Assembly (NCBI GenBank): GCA_005808475.1
Contig: SYLY01000017.1
Location: forward strand, 1 to 64,000
From: Acidobacteriota bacterium
GTDB taxonomy: Bacteria; Acidobacteriota; Terriglobia; Bryobacterales; Bryobacteraceae
DNA: 64,000 nucleotides
Reading direction: 5' to 3'
A program made the translations under genes and the position numbers. Shown here piece after piece: positions 1-10,277 of this stretch; position 1 is the first letter of the stretch, and the number at the start of each line of letters is the position of its first letter. The notes beneath the pieces were generated by a model. It was given only the letters and a program-made list of their open reading frames with translations, made no database searches and was not told the origin of the DNA.

Positions 1-2
1 GC

Positions 3-545
3 TACCCGCTGCGGCTGATCCTGCCGGGTTGGGAAGGCAATATCAACGTGAAGTGGCTGCATCGTCTGCACGCCGCCGATCAGCCTTTCTACACCAAGGA
101 CGAAACCTCCAAGTACACGGATCTGCTTGCCGATGGCAAGGCTCGCATCTTCACCTGGGAGCTGGACGCCAAGTCGGTGATCACGGCGCCTTCGGGCGGA
201 CACAAGGTGGCGGGAGCGGGATTCCTCGAGATCTCGGGACTTGCCTGGTCGGGCCGCGGCCGAATCGAAAAAGTGGAAGTGACGACCGACGGCGGCAAGA
301 CGTGGGCGCAGGCGCAACTACAGGACCCGCGCCATCCGAAAGCGTTCACGCGGTTCCGCCTGCCGTTCACCTGGGACGGTTCGGACACCGTGCTGGCGTC
401 TCGCGCGACCGACGAAACCGGTTACGTGCAGCCGGACCGCAAAACGCTGGTGGAAGCGCGCGGCCTCAATTCCAACTACCACTGCAATTCGATCAAGGCG
501 TGGAAGATCGGTTCCGACGGGAGCGTGACCAGTGTCGAGGCTTAG
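3..545 (+). CDS. soxC: SoxC-like sulfite/sulfane dehydrogenase molybdenum subunit, C-terminal part (5' end outside window)
   Basis: The reading frame is already open at base 3 and begins YPLRLILPGWEGNINVKW, a stretch typical of the end of the molybdopterin domain in the sulfite oxidase family. What follows is the Mo-co dimerisation domain (EISGLAWSGRGRIEKVEVTTDGGKTW, read as two pieces around the GRG), ending at the TAG at 543-545. The Mo-binding half lies upstream of the window, so catalytic residues cannot be checked. A GTG at 48 is only an internal codon. The stop overlaps the start of a one-haem cytochrome by 14 bp, the arrangement of soxCD or sorAB. In that family the enzyme works in the periplasm and passes electrons to the cytochrome. 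SoxC versus another sulfite dehydrogenase cannot be separated from this fragment. Confidence 0.8.
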   Translation, partial: YPLRLILPGWEGNINVKWLHRLHAADQPFYTKDETSKYTDLLADGKARIFTWELDAKSVITAPSGGHKVAGAGFLEISGLAWSGRGRIEKVEVTTDGGKTWAQAQLQDPRHPKAFTRFRLPFTWDGSDTVLASRATDETGYVQPDRKTLVEARGLNSNYHCNSIKAWKIGSDGSVTSVEA

Positions 546-1077
546 TCTGGCGTTGCTGTTCGCCTTCGCGTCGATGGCGCAGGATCCGAAATACAAGATC
601 GGCCGCGCCGCCGGCGCCGAGGACATCGCGGCAAAGGACATCACCGTTCTATCCGATGGACGCGGTCTTCCGCCCGGTTCCGGTACGGCCTCGCAAGGCC
701 GCGAGATCTACGAACGCCGCTGCCAGAAGTGCCACGGCAATCAGGGACAGGGCGGGGAAGAAGGGCCCGCGCTCGCCGGAGGCAACGGATCGCTGACCGG
801 ACCCAAGCCGGTGAAGACCGTCGGCAGCTACTGGCCTCACGCCACCACGCTGTTCGACTACACTCGCCGGGCGATGCCGTTCGACCGGCCCGGAACGCTC
901 ACCGACGATCAAGTCTATGCGTTGACCGCGCGCATGCTGTTCCTCAATGGGCTGATCGGCGAGACCGACGCGATGGACGCCAAGACGCTGGCTCAGGTGA
1001 AGATGCCGAATCGCGACGGTTTCGTCCGCGACAACCGGCCCGACACCAAGGGCGGCAAGGCGGTGAAGGCGAAGTGA
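532..1077 (+). CDS. SoxD-like monohaem cytochrome c, electron acceptor of the upstream molybdoenzyme
   Basis: 181 aa from a GTG start. An N-terminal hydrophobic segment (residues 2-16, ending SMAQ) looks like a signal peptide, so the protein should be periplasmic. The haem site CQKCH is at residues 64-68, preceded by GLPPGSGTASQGREIYERR, which matches SoxD-type cytochromes; an axial Met may lie in RRAMPFDRPGTL. It overlaps the upstream SoxC-like gene by 14 bp and its TGA overlaps the next GTG by 4 bp, so the genes are translationally coupled. Known members accept electrons from the molybdenum subunit during sulfite or sulfane-sulfur oxidation. The lysine-rich tail (KGGKAVKAK) is unremarkable. 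Confidence 0.82.
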   Translation: MSRLSLALLFAFASMAQDPKYKIGRAAGAEDIAAKDITVLSDGRGLPPGSGTASQGREIYERRCQKCHGNQGQGGEEGPALAGGNGSLTGPKPVKTVGSYWPHATTLFDYTRRAMPFDRPGTLTDDQVYALTARMLFLNGLIGETDAMDAKTLAQVKMPNRDGFVRDNRPDTKGGKAVKAK

Positions 1078-3397
1078 AGCGGTTGCTGGCGATCTTGCTG
1101 TGCGCGGCCGCGCTCGCCGCCCAGAGCGGACCCGAGGTGCTGCGCGCCAAGTGCCAGGGTTGCCACAACGCGAAGAACCGCGCCAGCGGCCTGGCGCTGG
1201 ACACTCGCGACGCGGTGCTCGCCGGCGGAAATCGCGGTTCCGCCGCGGCCCCGGGAAAGCCCGGCGAGAGCCGTCTGGTGAGCGCGATCCGCCACTCCGG
1301 CGAGTTGAAGATGCCGCCGGGCGGCAAGCTGAGCCAAACCGAGATCGCCGCCGTGGAGCGCTGGATCGAATCCGGACTGGATGGAATGAACGGCCCCGAG
1401 GCGAAGTCCGCGCCGAAGCATTGGGCGTTCACGCCTGCGTCGCGTCCGGCCGAACCTGCGGTTGGCGACGCCGGGTTCGCTCGAAATCCGATCGACAAAT
1501 TCGTGCTCGCCCGGCTCGAAAAAGAGGGGCTGGCGCCATCCGCCGAGGCGAGTCGCGAGACGCTGTTGCGGCGCGTGTCCTTCGACCTGACGGGGCTTCC
1601 TCCCACGCCCGCCGAGATGGCCCTGTTCGCGGCCGACCGGTCCGAGGGCGCCTACGAGCGCGCCGTGGAGCGGCTGCTCTCGTCGCCTCACTACGGCGAG
1701 CGCTGGGCGCGCCATTGGCTGGATCTCGCCCGCTATGCCGATTCCGACGGCGGCAGCCGCGACGAGCCCCGCCAAATCTGGAAGTACCGGGATTGGGTGA
1801 TTCGCGCCATCGGTTCGGACATGCCGTTCGACCGGTTCGTGGTGGAGCAGATCGCGGGCGACTTGATTCCCGGCGCATCGCCCGATCAGATCGTGGCCAC
1901 CGGGTTCCAGCGCAATTCACTGCTACAGATCGAGGCCGGGACCGATCGCGAGCAGTATCGCGTGGAAGCGGTCTCCGATCGCGTGGATACCTACGGCACC
2001 GTGTTCCTGGGGCTTTCGGCCGGTTGCGCGCGCTGTCACGATCACAAGTTCGATCCGCTCGCGCAGCGCGAATACTACCAGCTTTTCGCCTTCTTCAACA
2101 ACGTCGACGAGTACGGTCCGGCGCTTCCGCCGTTTTCCGAAACCAACGACCTCGAGGTGACGCACCGGCCCTTGCTCGCGCTCGGAAAACCGGCGGACAC
2201 GGCGCGGTACGACGCGCTCCGCGAGCAGATGCTGGCGCTGTACAAGGAGCGGTTCGACTACAAGGAACGCGCCAAGCCCAAGGGCGGCGACGCCGGACTG
2301 GCGGCGCGCAACGAGACCATCGCCGCGCTGAAGAAGCAACTGCCAAAAGTGGAACTGTCGCTGGTAATGCGCAACCTTCCGGAACCGCGCGAGACGTTCA
2401 TCCATTTGGGCGGAGACTTCCTGCGCCGCGGCGTTCGCGTGTTCCCATCCATGCCCGCCGGGTTTCATGCCGCGCCGGTTTCCAAGGATCCGCTCACCCG
2501 GCTCGATCTGGCGAAGTGGACGGTGAATCCGGCAAATCCGCTGCTGGCGCGGGTGACGGTGAACCGGATTTGGAGCCACTACTTCGGGCGCGGAATCGTC
2601 GAAACGGAGAACGACTTCGGCACGCAAGGCGCCAAGCCGTCGCATTCCGAACTGCTCGATTGGCTGGCAACCGAGTTCGTGGCGCGCGGCTGGAGCCAGA
2701 AGGCGATCCACCGCCTGATCGCGACATCGGCGGTCTACCGGCAGTCGTCGGCGTTCCGCGCCGATGCCGCGCGCGTGGATCCTCGCAACACGCTGCTGGC
2801 GCGGCAGAACCGGCTGCGCTTCGATGCCGAGATCGTGCGCGACGCGGCGTTGGCCGCCAGTGGCCTGCTGGAGCCGAAGACCGGTGGCCCGAGTGTGTTC
2901 CCCCCGCAGCCCGATGGCGCCATGGACGCGAGCCAAGTGAAGAAGTCGTGGAAAGAGAGCAAGGGCGCGGATCGTTTCCGGCGCGGCATGTACACGCACT
3001 TCTGGCGGATCACGCCGCATCCGGCGCTGGTGGTGTTCGACCAGCCGGGAGCGATGATGGCCTGCACGCGGCGGTCGCGCACCACCACGCCGTTGCAGGC
3101 GCTGACGCTGCTGAACGACGCGGCGTTCCACGAACTGGCGCGTGGCTTCGCGTCGCGCATCGTGAAGGAAGCGGCGCCCGATGCCCGGATCGGCTTGGCG
3201 TTCCAACTGGCGCTGGCTCGCGATCCGCTCGCGTCCGAGCGCGACCGGCTGGCGCGGCTCTACTCGGTGGAACTCGACGACTTTCGCACCAGGCCCGAGG
3301 AGGCCGCCAAGATGGCCGGCGCCGCCGATCCCGAACTCGCCGCTTGGACCAGCGTGGCGCGCGTCCTCATGAACACGGACGAATTCATCACGAGGGA

Positions 3398-3401
<4 letters not shown>
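1074..3401 (+). CDS. PSD1 / DUF1549 / DUF1553 planctomycete-type cytochrome c protein
   Basis: 775 aa from a GTG at 1074 that overlaps the preceding stop by 4 bp; open frame further upstream is a shadow of the cytochrome gene. The signal peptide is at residues 1-17 ([14 protein letters not shown]). A PSCyt1 haem motif, CQGCH, is at residues 27-31. The DUF1549 domain starts near [16 protein letters not shown] and contains the hallmark [11 protein letters not shown]; the C-terminal DUF1553 domain carries [14 protein letters not shown] and ends in the usual MNTDEF. Members are almost always followed by a DUF1501 gene, as here, and abound in Planctomycetes and Acidobacteria. Their biochemical role is unproven; an extracytoplasmic redox or degradation role is inferred from the haem site and the neighbouring sulfatase. 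Confidence 0.9.
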
Positions 3402-4783
<1,382 letters not shown>

Positions 4784-4792
4784 GGAGCCCGC

Positions 4793-6217
4793 ATGAACCG
4801 GCGCCATTTTCTAACGGCGGCAGCCGCCGCTCCGTTCGTTCACACCTCTTCCAAGGGCGCCACGCGCCGGCCCAACGTCGTCATGTTCATGACCGACGAT
4901 CACGGCGCCTGGACGCTGGGAACGTACGGCTGCGGCGCCGCGCACACTCCGAACATCGACGCGCTGGCGTCCGGCGGCGCGCGATTCGACCGCGCCTTCG
5001 CCTGCACGCCCGTCTGCTCGCCCAGCCGCATGACGTGGATCACCGGACGGGTTCCTTCCACCCACCGCGTGCAGGACTGGCTCCGGCCGGAGGACAGCTT
5101 CCAGGCGAATTCGCGCAAATGGCTGGACGGCCATCCCACCTACTCCGAGCATTTGGCGGCCAGCGGCTACAAGCTCGGCATGTGCGGCAAGTGGCACAGG
5201 GGCGACGACCATCTGGCGCAGAAGGGCTTCGACTATTGGGCCACGATCCCCGGCGGCGGCGGTCCGTACAAGGATCAGGAGTTCGTGGTGAACGGACGCA
5301 AGGTCCAGACCAAGGGCTTCAAGACGGATCGCGTCACCGACTTCGCGCTCGATTTCCTGGACGGCCGCCGCGGCAAGGAGGATCCGTTCTACCTGCTGGT
5401 TCCCTACTACGCGCCGCACACGCCCTTCGAGTTCCAGCCGGACGAATATCGCAAGCCGTTCGAGAACTCGACGTTCCCCTGCGCTCCCGATACGCCGGCG
5501 CATCCATGGCAGAACCGCGGCTTGCGGGCCCATCACGGCAATCGCGCGAGCAAGCACGCCTACGCGGCGCTGATTCGCGGCGTCGACCAGAACGTGGGCC
5601 GCGTGGTCAAGCGGCTCGAGGAGATGGGCGTGCGGGACGACACGTTGATCGTGTTCACCGCCGACCAAGGCTGGAACGCCGGGCAGCACGGAGTGTGGGG
5701 CAAGGGCAACGGCACCTGGCCGTTCAACATGTACGAGGAGTCCATCCGCGTTCCGCTCGTCTGGAACCACCCGCGCCGCATCAAGCCGGGCCAGCGCATG
5801 AACGCCATGGTGTCGTCGTACGACTACTTCCCGACAATTCTCGACTACGTGGGCGTGAAGGCTCCGGCCGATCCCAAGCGCGTGGGCCGCAGCTACGCGG
5901 ACTTCCTCCGGGGCAGAAATCCGAAATGGCGCAACCGGCTGTTCTTCGAATACGCCTACGTCCGCGGGCTTCGCACGGAGAACGTGAAGCTGATCCAGCG
6001 GATCGAGAAGTGGCCGAGCGAATTCTACGATCTCGAGGCCGATCCCGGCGAGACGAAGAACCTGATCTCCGGCGCGGCTCACAAGAAGCAGATCGATGCC
6101 ATGCGGGCGGAGATCGCCGGCTTTTTCGGCAAGATCGGCGCGCCGGATATCGAGGCGTGGCAAAACACCACGCACCAGCAACTGACCGGCTACGCGGCCG
6201 CCAATCCGCGGAATTGA
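4793..6217 (+). CDS. Tat-exported type I sulfatase
   Basis: 474 aa, starting 9 bp after the DUF1501 stop, with MNRRHFLTAAAAAPF as a Tat signal. The N-terminal metal motif MFMTDDHGAW and the sulfatase signature with Cys75 in CSPSRMTWITGR are intact; Cys75-x-Pro-Ser-Arg79 is the site normally converted to formylglycine, which needs an FGE enzyme encoded elsewhere. FTADQGWNAGQHGVWGKG carries further metal and sulfate ligands. It is the last gene of the operon beginning with the Sox-like pair. The family hydrolyses sulfate esters, often of polysaccharides. The operon context raises the possibility, as inference only, that released sulfur or organosulfur chemistry links to the sulfite dehydrogenase at its start. 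Confidence 0.92.
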   Translation: MNRRHFLTAAAAAPFVHTSSKGATRRPNVVMFMTDDHGAWTLGTYGCGAAHTPNIDALASGGARFDRAFACTPVCSPSRMTWITGRVPSTHRVQDWLRPEDSFQANSRKWLDGHPTYSEHLAASGYKLGMCGKWHRGDDHLAQKGFDYWATIPGGGGPYKDQEFVVNGRKVQTKGFKTDRVTDFALDFLDGRRGKEDPFYLLVPYYAPHTPFEFQPDEYRKPFENSTFPCAPDTPAHPWQNRGLRAHHGNRASKHAYAALIRGVDQNVGRVVKRLEEMGVRDDTLIVFTADQGWNAGQHGVWGKGNGTWPFNMYEESIRVPLVWNHPRRIKPGQRMNAMVSSYDYFPTILDYVGVKAPADPKRVGRSYADFLRGRNPKWRNRLFFEYAYVRGLRTENVKLIQRIEKWPSEFYDLEADPGETKNLISGAAHKKQIDAMRAEIAGFFGKIGAPDIEAWQNTTHQQLTGYAAANPRN

Positions 6218-6227
6218 GGTCGAGAGT

Positions 6228-6257
6228 CTGACGCGGGGGGCCGTTTGGCTGTAGAAT
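6228..6257 (+). promoter_or_regulatory. Candidate sigma-70 promoter of the Rrf2-clpP operon
   Basis: CTGACG at 6228-6233 (4/6 to TTGACA) and TAGAAT at 6252-6257 (5/6 to TATAAT) are separated by 18 bp. The predicted start near 6264 would place the 37-bp dyad at the very beginning of the transcript. Assigned by eye. Confidence 0.4.
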
Positions 6258-6260
6258 TAA

Positions 6261-6297
6261 GGACAAGCATATCGGTTTTTTACCGAGGGGCCTGTCC
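6261..6297. promoter_or_regulatory. 37-bp imperfect dyad directly upstream of the Rrf2 gene (operator or RNA hairpin)
   Basis: The left arm 6261-6276 and right arm 6282-6297 pair at 12 of 16 positions around a centre of five T (6277-6281). The inner perfect pair is TCGGT/ACCGA and the outer pair GGACA/TGTCC. It sits between a candidate -10 box and the ATG at 6301 and contains the GAGGGG ribosome-binding site (6285-6290). It could be the autoregulatory operator of the Rrf2 protein, or in RNA a hairpin that masks the binding site. Confidence 0.5.
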
Positions 6298-6300
6298 AAC

Positions 6301-6786
6301 ATGATCTACTCACGCTCGGCCGAGTACGCGATTCGCGCTTTCGTGCACTTGGCCTCGGTTCCGCCAGGCAAGTTCGCCATGGCGAAGCAGATCGCCGGAG
6401 AGGCGGATATTCCGGCGCATTTTCTCGCGAAGATCCTGCAGCAGTTGGCGCGCAAGGGACTCCTGCGGTCGAGCAAGGGGCCGACGGGAGGGTTCACGCT
6501 GGCGATCGCGCCGCGCGACATTTCGCTGTGCCAGATCGTGGACGCCGTGGACGGCCTGAGCGACTACAAACGCTGCCTCGGCGGCCGCACCGAATGCCGG
6601 GACGACGCGCCGTGCGGACTGCACGATAGCTGGAAGCGGATGCGGTCGTCTATCATAGATTATTTGGAGGGCACGTCGATCTTGGTGGTGGCCAACTCCC
6701 TGGAGCAGAAGCGGCGCGCTCTCGGGCAGTTGCCGGCGCAAGAGGCTCCGGCGCCCCGCAAGAACGGTTCCCGGAAGAAACAATAA
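6301..6786 (+). CDS. Rrf2/IscR-family transcriptional regulator with three conserved cysteines
   Basis: 161 aa. It opens [18 protein letters not shown], the standard Rrf2 winged-helix start, followed by the recognition-helix region ([19 protein letters not shown]) and the wing GPTGGFTLA. Cys92, Cys99 and Cys105 (C-x6-C-x5-C) match the Fe-S ligand spacing of IscR/NsrR-type regulators within one residue, so a cluster-sensing role is plausible. The C-terminus is a basic tail (RKNGSRKKQ). The RBS GAGGGG is 10 nt upstream, inside a large dyad. clpP starts 7 bp downstream, suggesting one transcript and possibly redox- or iron-linked control of ClpP. No isc or suf genes are adjacent. Confidence 0.9.
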   Translation: MIYSRSAEYAIRAFVHLASVPPGKFAMAKQIAGEADIPAHFLAKILQQLARKGLLRSSKGPTGGFTLAIAPRDISLCQIVDAVDGLSDYKRCLGGRTECRDDAPCGLHDSWKRMRSSIIDYLEGTSILVVANSLEQKRRALGQLPAQEAPAPRKNGSRKKQ

Positions 6787-6793
6787 AACCTTT

Positions 6794-7465
6794 ATGTTGA
6801 TTCGTACACCCAAGCGCACACTCGATCCCTTTCAGGGAGCCGAACGACAGGTGGAGGCGCTGAACTCCGTCCTGGTTCCGATGGTGGTGGAACAGACCGC
6901 CCGCGGCGAGCGCGCGTTCGATATCTACTCGCGTCTTCTCAAGGAGAACATCATCTTCCTCGGGACGCCTGTCGACGATCAAGTGGCCAATCTGGTCATC
7001 GCGCAGATCCTGTTCCTGACGGCCGAAGATCCCGAAAAGGACATCTCGCTCTACATCAACTCGCCGGGCGGGTCGATCACCGCCGGGCTGGCGATTCTCG
7101 ACACGATGAATCTGGTGGAGCCCGACATCGTCACCTACTGCGTCGGCCAAGCGGCGTCGATGGCCGCCGTGCTGCTCGCCTGCGGAACCAAGGGCAAGCG
7201 GTTCAGCCTGCCTCATTCGCGCATTCTGATTCACCAGCCGTCGATGAGCGGACTGGCCGGGCAGGCCGCCGACATCGATATCTACGCGCGCGAGATTCTG
7301 CGCATGCGGGAGATCCTCAACGGCATTCTCGCCAACGCCACCGGCCAGTCGGTGGACCGCATCGCGCGCGACGTCGACCGCGACTACATCATGGAGCCCG
7401 ATCAAGCGCTGGCGTACGGCATGATCGACCGCATCGTGGTGAATCGCGACTCGATGCCCAAATAG
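6794..7465 (+). CDS. clpP: ATP-dependent Clp protease proteolytic subunit ClpP
   Basis: 223 aa from the ATG at 6794. Catalytic residues by alignment with E. coli ClpP are Ser122 ([12 protein letters not shown]), His147 (SRILIHQP) and Asp197 (DVDRDYIM). [14 protein letters not shown] is also conserved. The N-terminus is about 25 residues longer than the usual VPMVVEQT start, so either there is a long propeptide or translation begins nearer VLVPM; no strong RBS decides it. No clpX or clpA follows. ClpP forms tetradecamers that degrade proteins unfolded by Clp ATPases. Placement directly behind an Rrf2 regulator rather than beside tig/clpX is unusual and may mean this is a second ClpP. Confidence 0.93.
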   Translation: MLIRTPKRTLDPFQGAERQVEALNSVLVPMVVEQTARGERAFDIYSRLLKENIIFLGTPVDDQVANLVIAQILFLTAEDPEKDISLYINSPGGSITAGLAILDTMNLVEPDIVTYCVGQAASMAAVLLACGTKGKRFSLPHSRILIHQPSMSGLAGQAADIDIYAREILRMREILNGILANATGQSVDRIARDVDRDYIMEPDQALAYGMIDRIVVNRDSMPK

Positions 7466-7472
7466 CGCCCAC

Positions 7473-7503
7473 GGGGGCGGCCGCCGTCCGGTGGTCCGCC
7501 CCC
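7473..7503. terminator. Hairpin between convergent clpP and MFS genes
   Basis: GGGGGCGG (7473-7480) pairs perfectly with CCGCCCCC (7496-7503) across a 15-nt loop. It lies 7 nt after the clpP stop and 11 nt from the MFS stop on the other strand, so it could serve both. There is no long T tract, so its efficiency as an intrinsic terminator is uncertain. Confidence 0.55.
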
Positions 7504-7514
7504 TTGACGATCGA

Positions 7515-8891
7515 CTATTCCGGAAGCGGCTTGCCCTTGGTTTCCGGCGCGAACGGCAGCACCGCCAACCCCACCAGGAACACCAGGCACATGGTGACCC
7601 CGGCGTAGCGCATGGGCTCCGGCTTGTCCACGTAGAAGCGGCTGGTGAGCAGCCCGAGCGTCAATGGGCCGAGCGCCGCCACGAACCGGCCCACGTTGTA
7701 GCAGAACGACGTGCCCGTGCTGCGCAGCCGCGTCGGGAACAGCTCCGGCAGATAGATGGCGTAGCCGCCGAACAGCATCAACTGGGAGAAGCCCATCAAC
7801 GGGATCATCCAGAAGATGTCGGAGAAGTCTTTCAGGTTCCAGAACGCGAACGCGGTCGCCATCATCGCCGCGACAAAGGCGGCGGCGAACGCTTTCTTCC
7901 TGCCGGTGATGGCGGTGAGATAGGTGAACGCGTAGACTCCGAAAAATCCGCCGGCGTTTTGCAGCAGCGACGTGATGCCGGTCCACATCGTCTTCCGGCC
8001 CGCGATCTCGGCCTCTGGCATTCCCTGCGCGCGGAACGTTTTGTCGAGCACCGACCCGATGAGATCGAAGCTGAAGAAGCCGATGCCCCAAAGTCCCACT
8101 ACGCCGGCGAAGGCGAGAATCATCCCCACGATCGCGTTGCGGCGCCAGCGCTGGTCGGAGAACAACTCGCCCATCGAGCCGAGCTTCTGTCCGCCGGCCG
8201 CGCGGGCGGCTTGCCACTGCTCGGGCTCCTTCAGCTTGCGGAATACGACGATCGCGAGCAAGGCCGGCAGCGCGCCCACCAGGAACATCGACCGCCAAGC
8301 CGATCCGATCGCGCCCGATTGTTCCAGCTTGCCGAGCCCGATGCCGACCATCGCCGCCATCATGTTGCCGATGGCCGAAGTCGCCTGTAAGGTTCCGAGC
8401 GCGTACGGCCGGGCCGCCGCCGGCACCACTTCCGCCACCAGCGCCACGCCGACCGCGAACTGTCCGCCCACGCCGAGTCCGGTCAGGAATCGATAGATTG
8501 AGAAATCCCACACGCCCGTCGACAGAGCGCTCAGGCCCGTGAACATCGAATAGAGAATGATGGTGACGATCATCGTCTTGGCGCGGCCGATGCGGTCGCC
8601 CAGCACGCCGAAGAACAGGCCGCCCGACGCCCATCCGATCATGAAGATCATGGTCGCGTAGCCGGAAAATTCGGCGATGCGGCCTGCCGCGGCGGGATCT
8701 CCAGGGCGCGCGCCCAGCAGCTCGGTGATGGCCGGACGGCGGGCCAGGTTGAACAGTTGCTGGTCCATCGTATCGAACAGCCATCCCAGGCTGGCCACCA
8801 CCAGCACCAGCCAGTGGTAGCTATTGAGTTGGCGGTACCAGGGGAGGCCGGACGAATCCGGCGCGGGCGCGGAAGGCGTGTCGAAGTTCAT
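7515..8891 (-). CDS. MFS transporter (sugar/aromatic-acid proton symporter type)
   Basis: 458 aa with about 12 hydrophobic segments. The MFS signature between TM2 and TM3 is present as GVLGDRIGRAKT, and IYRFLTGLGVGGQFAVG plus the preceding long cytoplasmic N-terminus resemble the SHS/AAHS group of proton symporters (sialate, shikimate, aromatic acids). A second signature-like segment, KPLPE at the C-terminus, is preceded by PFAPETKG, a typical MFS ending. It is transcribed convergently with clpP and lies downstream of the two-component genes on the same strand (36 bp gap), so it may be co-transcribed with or controlled by them. The substrate cannot be read from the sequence. Confidence 0.85.
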   Translation of the reverse strand: MNFDTPSAPAPDSSGLPWYRQLNSYHWLVLVVASLGWLFDTMDQQLFNLARRPAITELLGARPGDPAAAGRIAEFSGYATMIFMIGWASGGLFFGVLGDRIGRAKTMIVTIILYSMFTGLSALSTGVWDFSIYRFLTGLGVGGQFAVGVALVAEVVPAAARPYALGTLQATSAIGNMMAAMVGIGLGKLEQSGAIGSAWRSMFLVGALPALLAIVVFRKLKEPEQWQAARAAGGQKLGSMGELFSDQRWRRNAIVGMILAFAGVVGLWGIGFFSFDLIGSVLDKTFRAQGMPEAEIAGRKTMWTGITSLLQNAGGFFGVYAFTYLTAITGRKKAFAAAFVAAMMATAFAFWNLKDFSDIFWMIPLMGFSQLMLFGGYAIYLPELFPTRLRSTGTSFCYNVGRFVAALGPLTLGLLTSRFYVDKPEPMRYAGVTMCLVFLVGLAVLPFAPETKGKPLPE

Positions 8892-8927
8892 GGAACAGCC
8901 ATTGTACCTGCCGGCAGCGCCGGTCCA

Positions 8928-10277
8928 TCAAGCTTCGATGCCCATTTGCGTCAGACGGTAGCGCAGCGCGTTGCGCGTCAGCCCCAGCATCCGCGCGGCC
9001 TGGCTTTTGTTGCCGCCGGCGCGGCGCAGGGCTTCGCGCAGGATCGCCTGCTCGTATTCGTCCAGCGTCATGCCTTCCGGGATGAAGTGCGAACCCAGAT
9101 CCGGCCGCGGCTTTCGTTCGGTGTCCAGCTTGATGTCGGAGGCTTCCAGCCGCGCGCCCTGGGACAGCAGCATGCTGCGCTCGATCACGTTCTCCAACTG
9201 CCGGACATTGCCTGGCCAGCGGTACTCGCGCAGGATCTGCATCCCTTCGGCCGAGATGGAGTCGGCCGCCGATCCCAGTTCGCGCGAGAACTTCGCCACG
9301 AAGCGGCGGGCCAGCGCGGGGATATCTTCCGGCCGCTCGCGCAGTGGTGGAATCTCGATGGGCATCACGTTCAACCGGTAGAACAGATCCTCGCGGAACG
9401 TGCCCTGCTCGAGCGCCTGGCGCAGATCCACGTTGGTGGCCGCGATCACGCGCACGTCGATCTGGCGCGTCTTGTTCGAGCCGAGCCGCTCCAACTCGCG
9501 CTCCTGCAGGATCCGCAGCAGCTTCACCTGCACGGCCATCGGCACGTCGCCGATCACGTCGAGGAACGCGGTGCCGCCGTCGGCCTGTTCGAACTTGCCG
9601 GGCTTGGACACGTTGGCGCCGGTGAACGCGCCTTTTTCGTAGCCGAACAGTTCGCTCTCCATCAGATTCTCGGGGATCGCGGTGCAGTTGATCTTCACGA
9701 ACGGCTTGTCGCGCCGCGTGGATTGGAAGTGGATCGCGCGCGCGATGAGATCCTTTCCCGTGCCCGATTCGCCGGCGAGCAGCACCGTGGACCGCGTGGG
9801 AGCGATGCGCTTCACGGTTTCGAAGATCGCCTGCATCTGGGTGGATTCGCCGACGATGTTGGCGATGTCGTACCGCGCGCCGAGCTGCTCCCGGAGATTG
9901 CGATTTTCGGCGCGCAGTTCCCGGTAGTCGAGCGCCTTCTGGATCACCGTCATCATGTGATCCATGGAGAACGGCTTGGGCAGGAAATCGGCCGCGCCCG
10001 CGCGCATCGCCTCCACGGCGGTTTCCACCGACGAGTACGCGGTCATCACGATCACCGGCGCCTGCGAGTTCTCCTTGCGAAGCTGGGCGAGCAGTTCGAG
10101 CCCTGTCATTCCCGGCAGCCGCAGATCGGTGAGGATGAGCCCCACGTTCGGCGCCATGGGCACGGCCTGCTCGGCGGTGCGCGCCTGCTCCACCTCGAAG
10201 CCGGCGCCTCGCAACTGCAGTTCGATCACGCGGCGTAGTTTGTCTTCGTCCTCGACGATCAGTATTTTGGGTTTCAT
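8928..10277 (-). CDS. NtrC-family sigma-54-dependent response regulator with altered Walker B
   Basis: 449 aa from the ATG at 10277. The receiver domain is residues 1-115 (phosphoacceptor Asp51 in LTDLRLPGMTG, Lys101). The AAA+ domain is about 140-370, with Walker A GESGTGKD (169-176) and the sigma-54 contact loop GAFTGA (216-221). The C-terminal Fis-type helix-turn-helix reads GGNKSQAARMLGLTRNALRYRL. The Walker B region reads FLDVIGDVP: residue 241, glutamate in essentially all active enhancer-binding proteins, is Val (GTG at 9555-9557 on the minus strand). The start overlaps the kinase stop by 4 bp, so kinase and regulator are coupled. It should activate sigma-54 promoters if the ATPase works. 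Confidence 0.93.
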   Translation of the reverse strand: MKPKILIVEDEDKLRRVIELQLRGAGFEVEQARTAEQAVPMAPNVGLILTDLRLPGMTGLELLAQLRKENSQAPVIVMTAYSSVETAVEAMRAGAADFLPKPFSMDHMMTVIQKALDYRELRAENRNLREQLGARYDIANIVGESTQMQAIFETVKRIAPTRSTVLLAGESGTGKDLIARAIHFQSTRRDKPFVKINCTAIPENLMESELFGYEKGAFTGANVSKPGKFEQADGGTAFLDVIGDVPMAVQVKLLRILQERELERLGSNKTRQIDVRVIAATNVDLRQALEQGTFREDLFYRLNVMPIEIPPLRERPEDIPALARRFVAKFSRELGSAADSISAEGMQILREYRWPGNVRQLENVIERSMLLSQGARLEASDIKLDTERKPRPDLGSHFIPEGMTLDEYEQAILREALRRAGGNKSQAARMLGLTRNALRYRLTQMGIEA

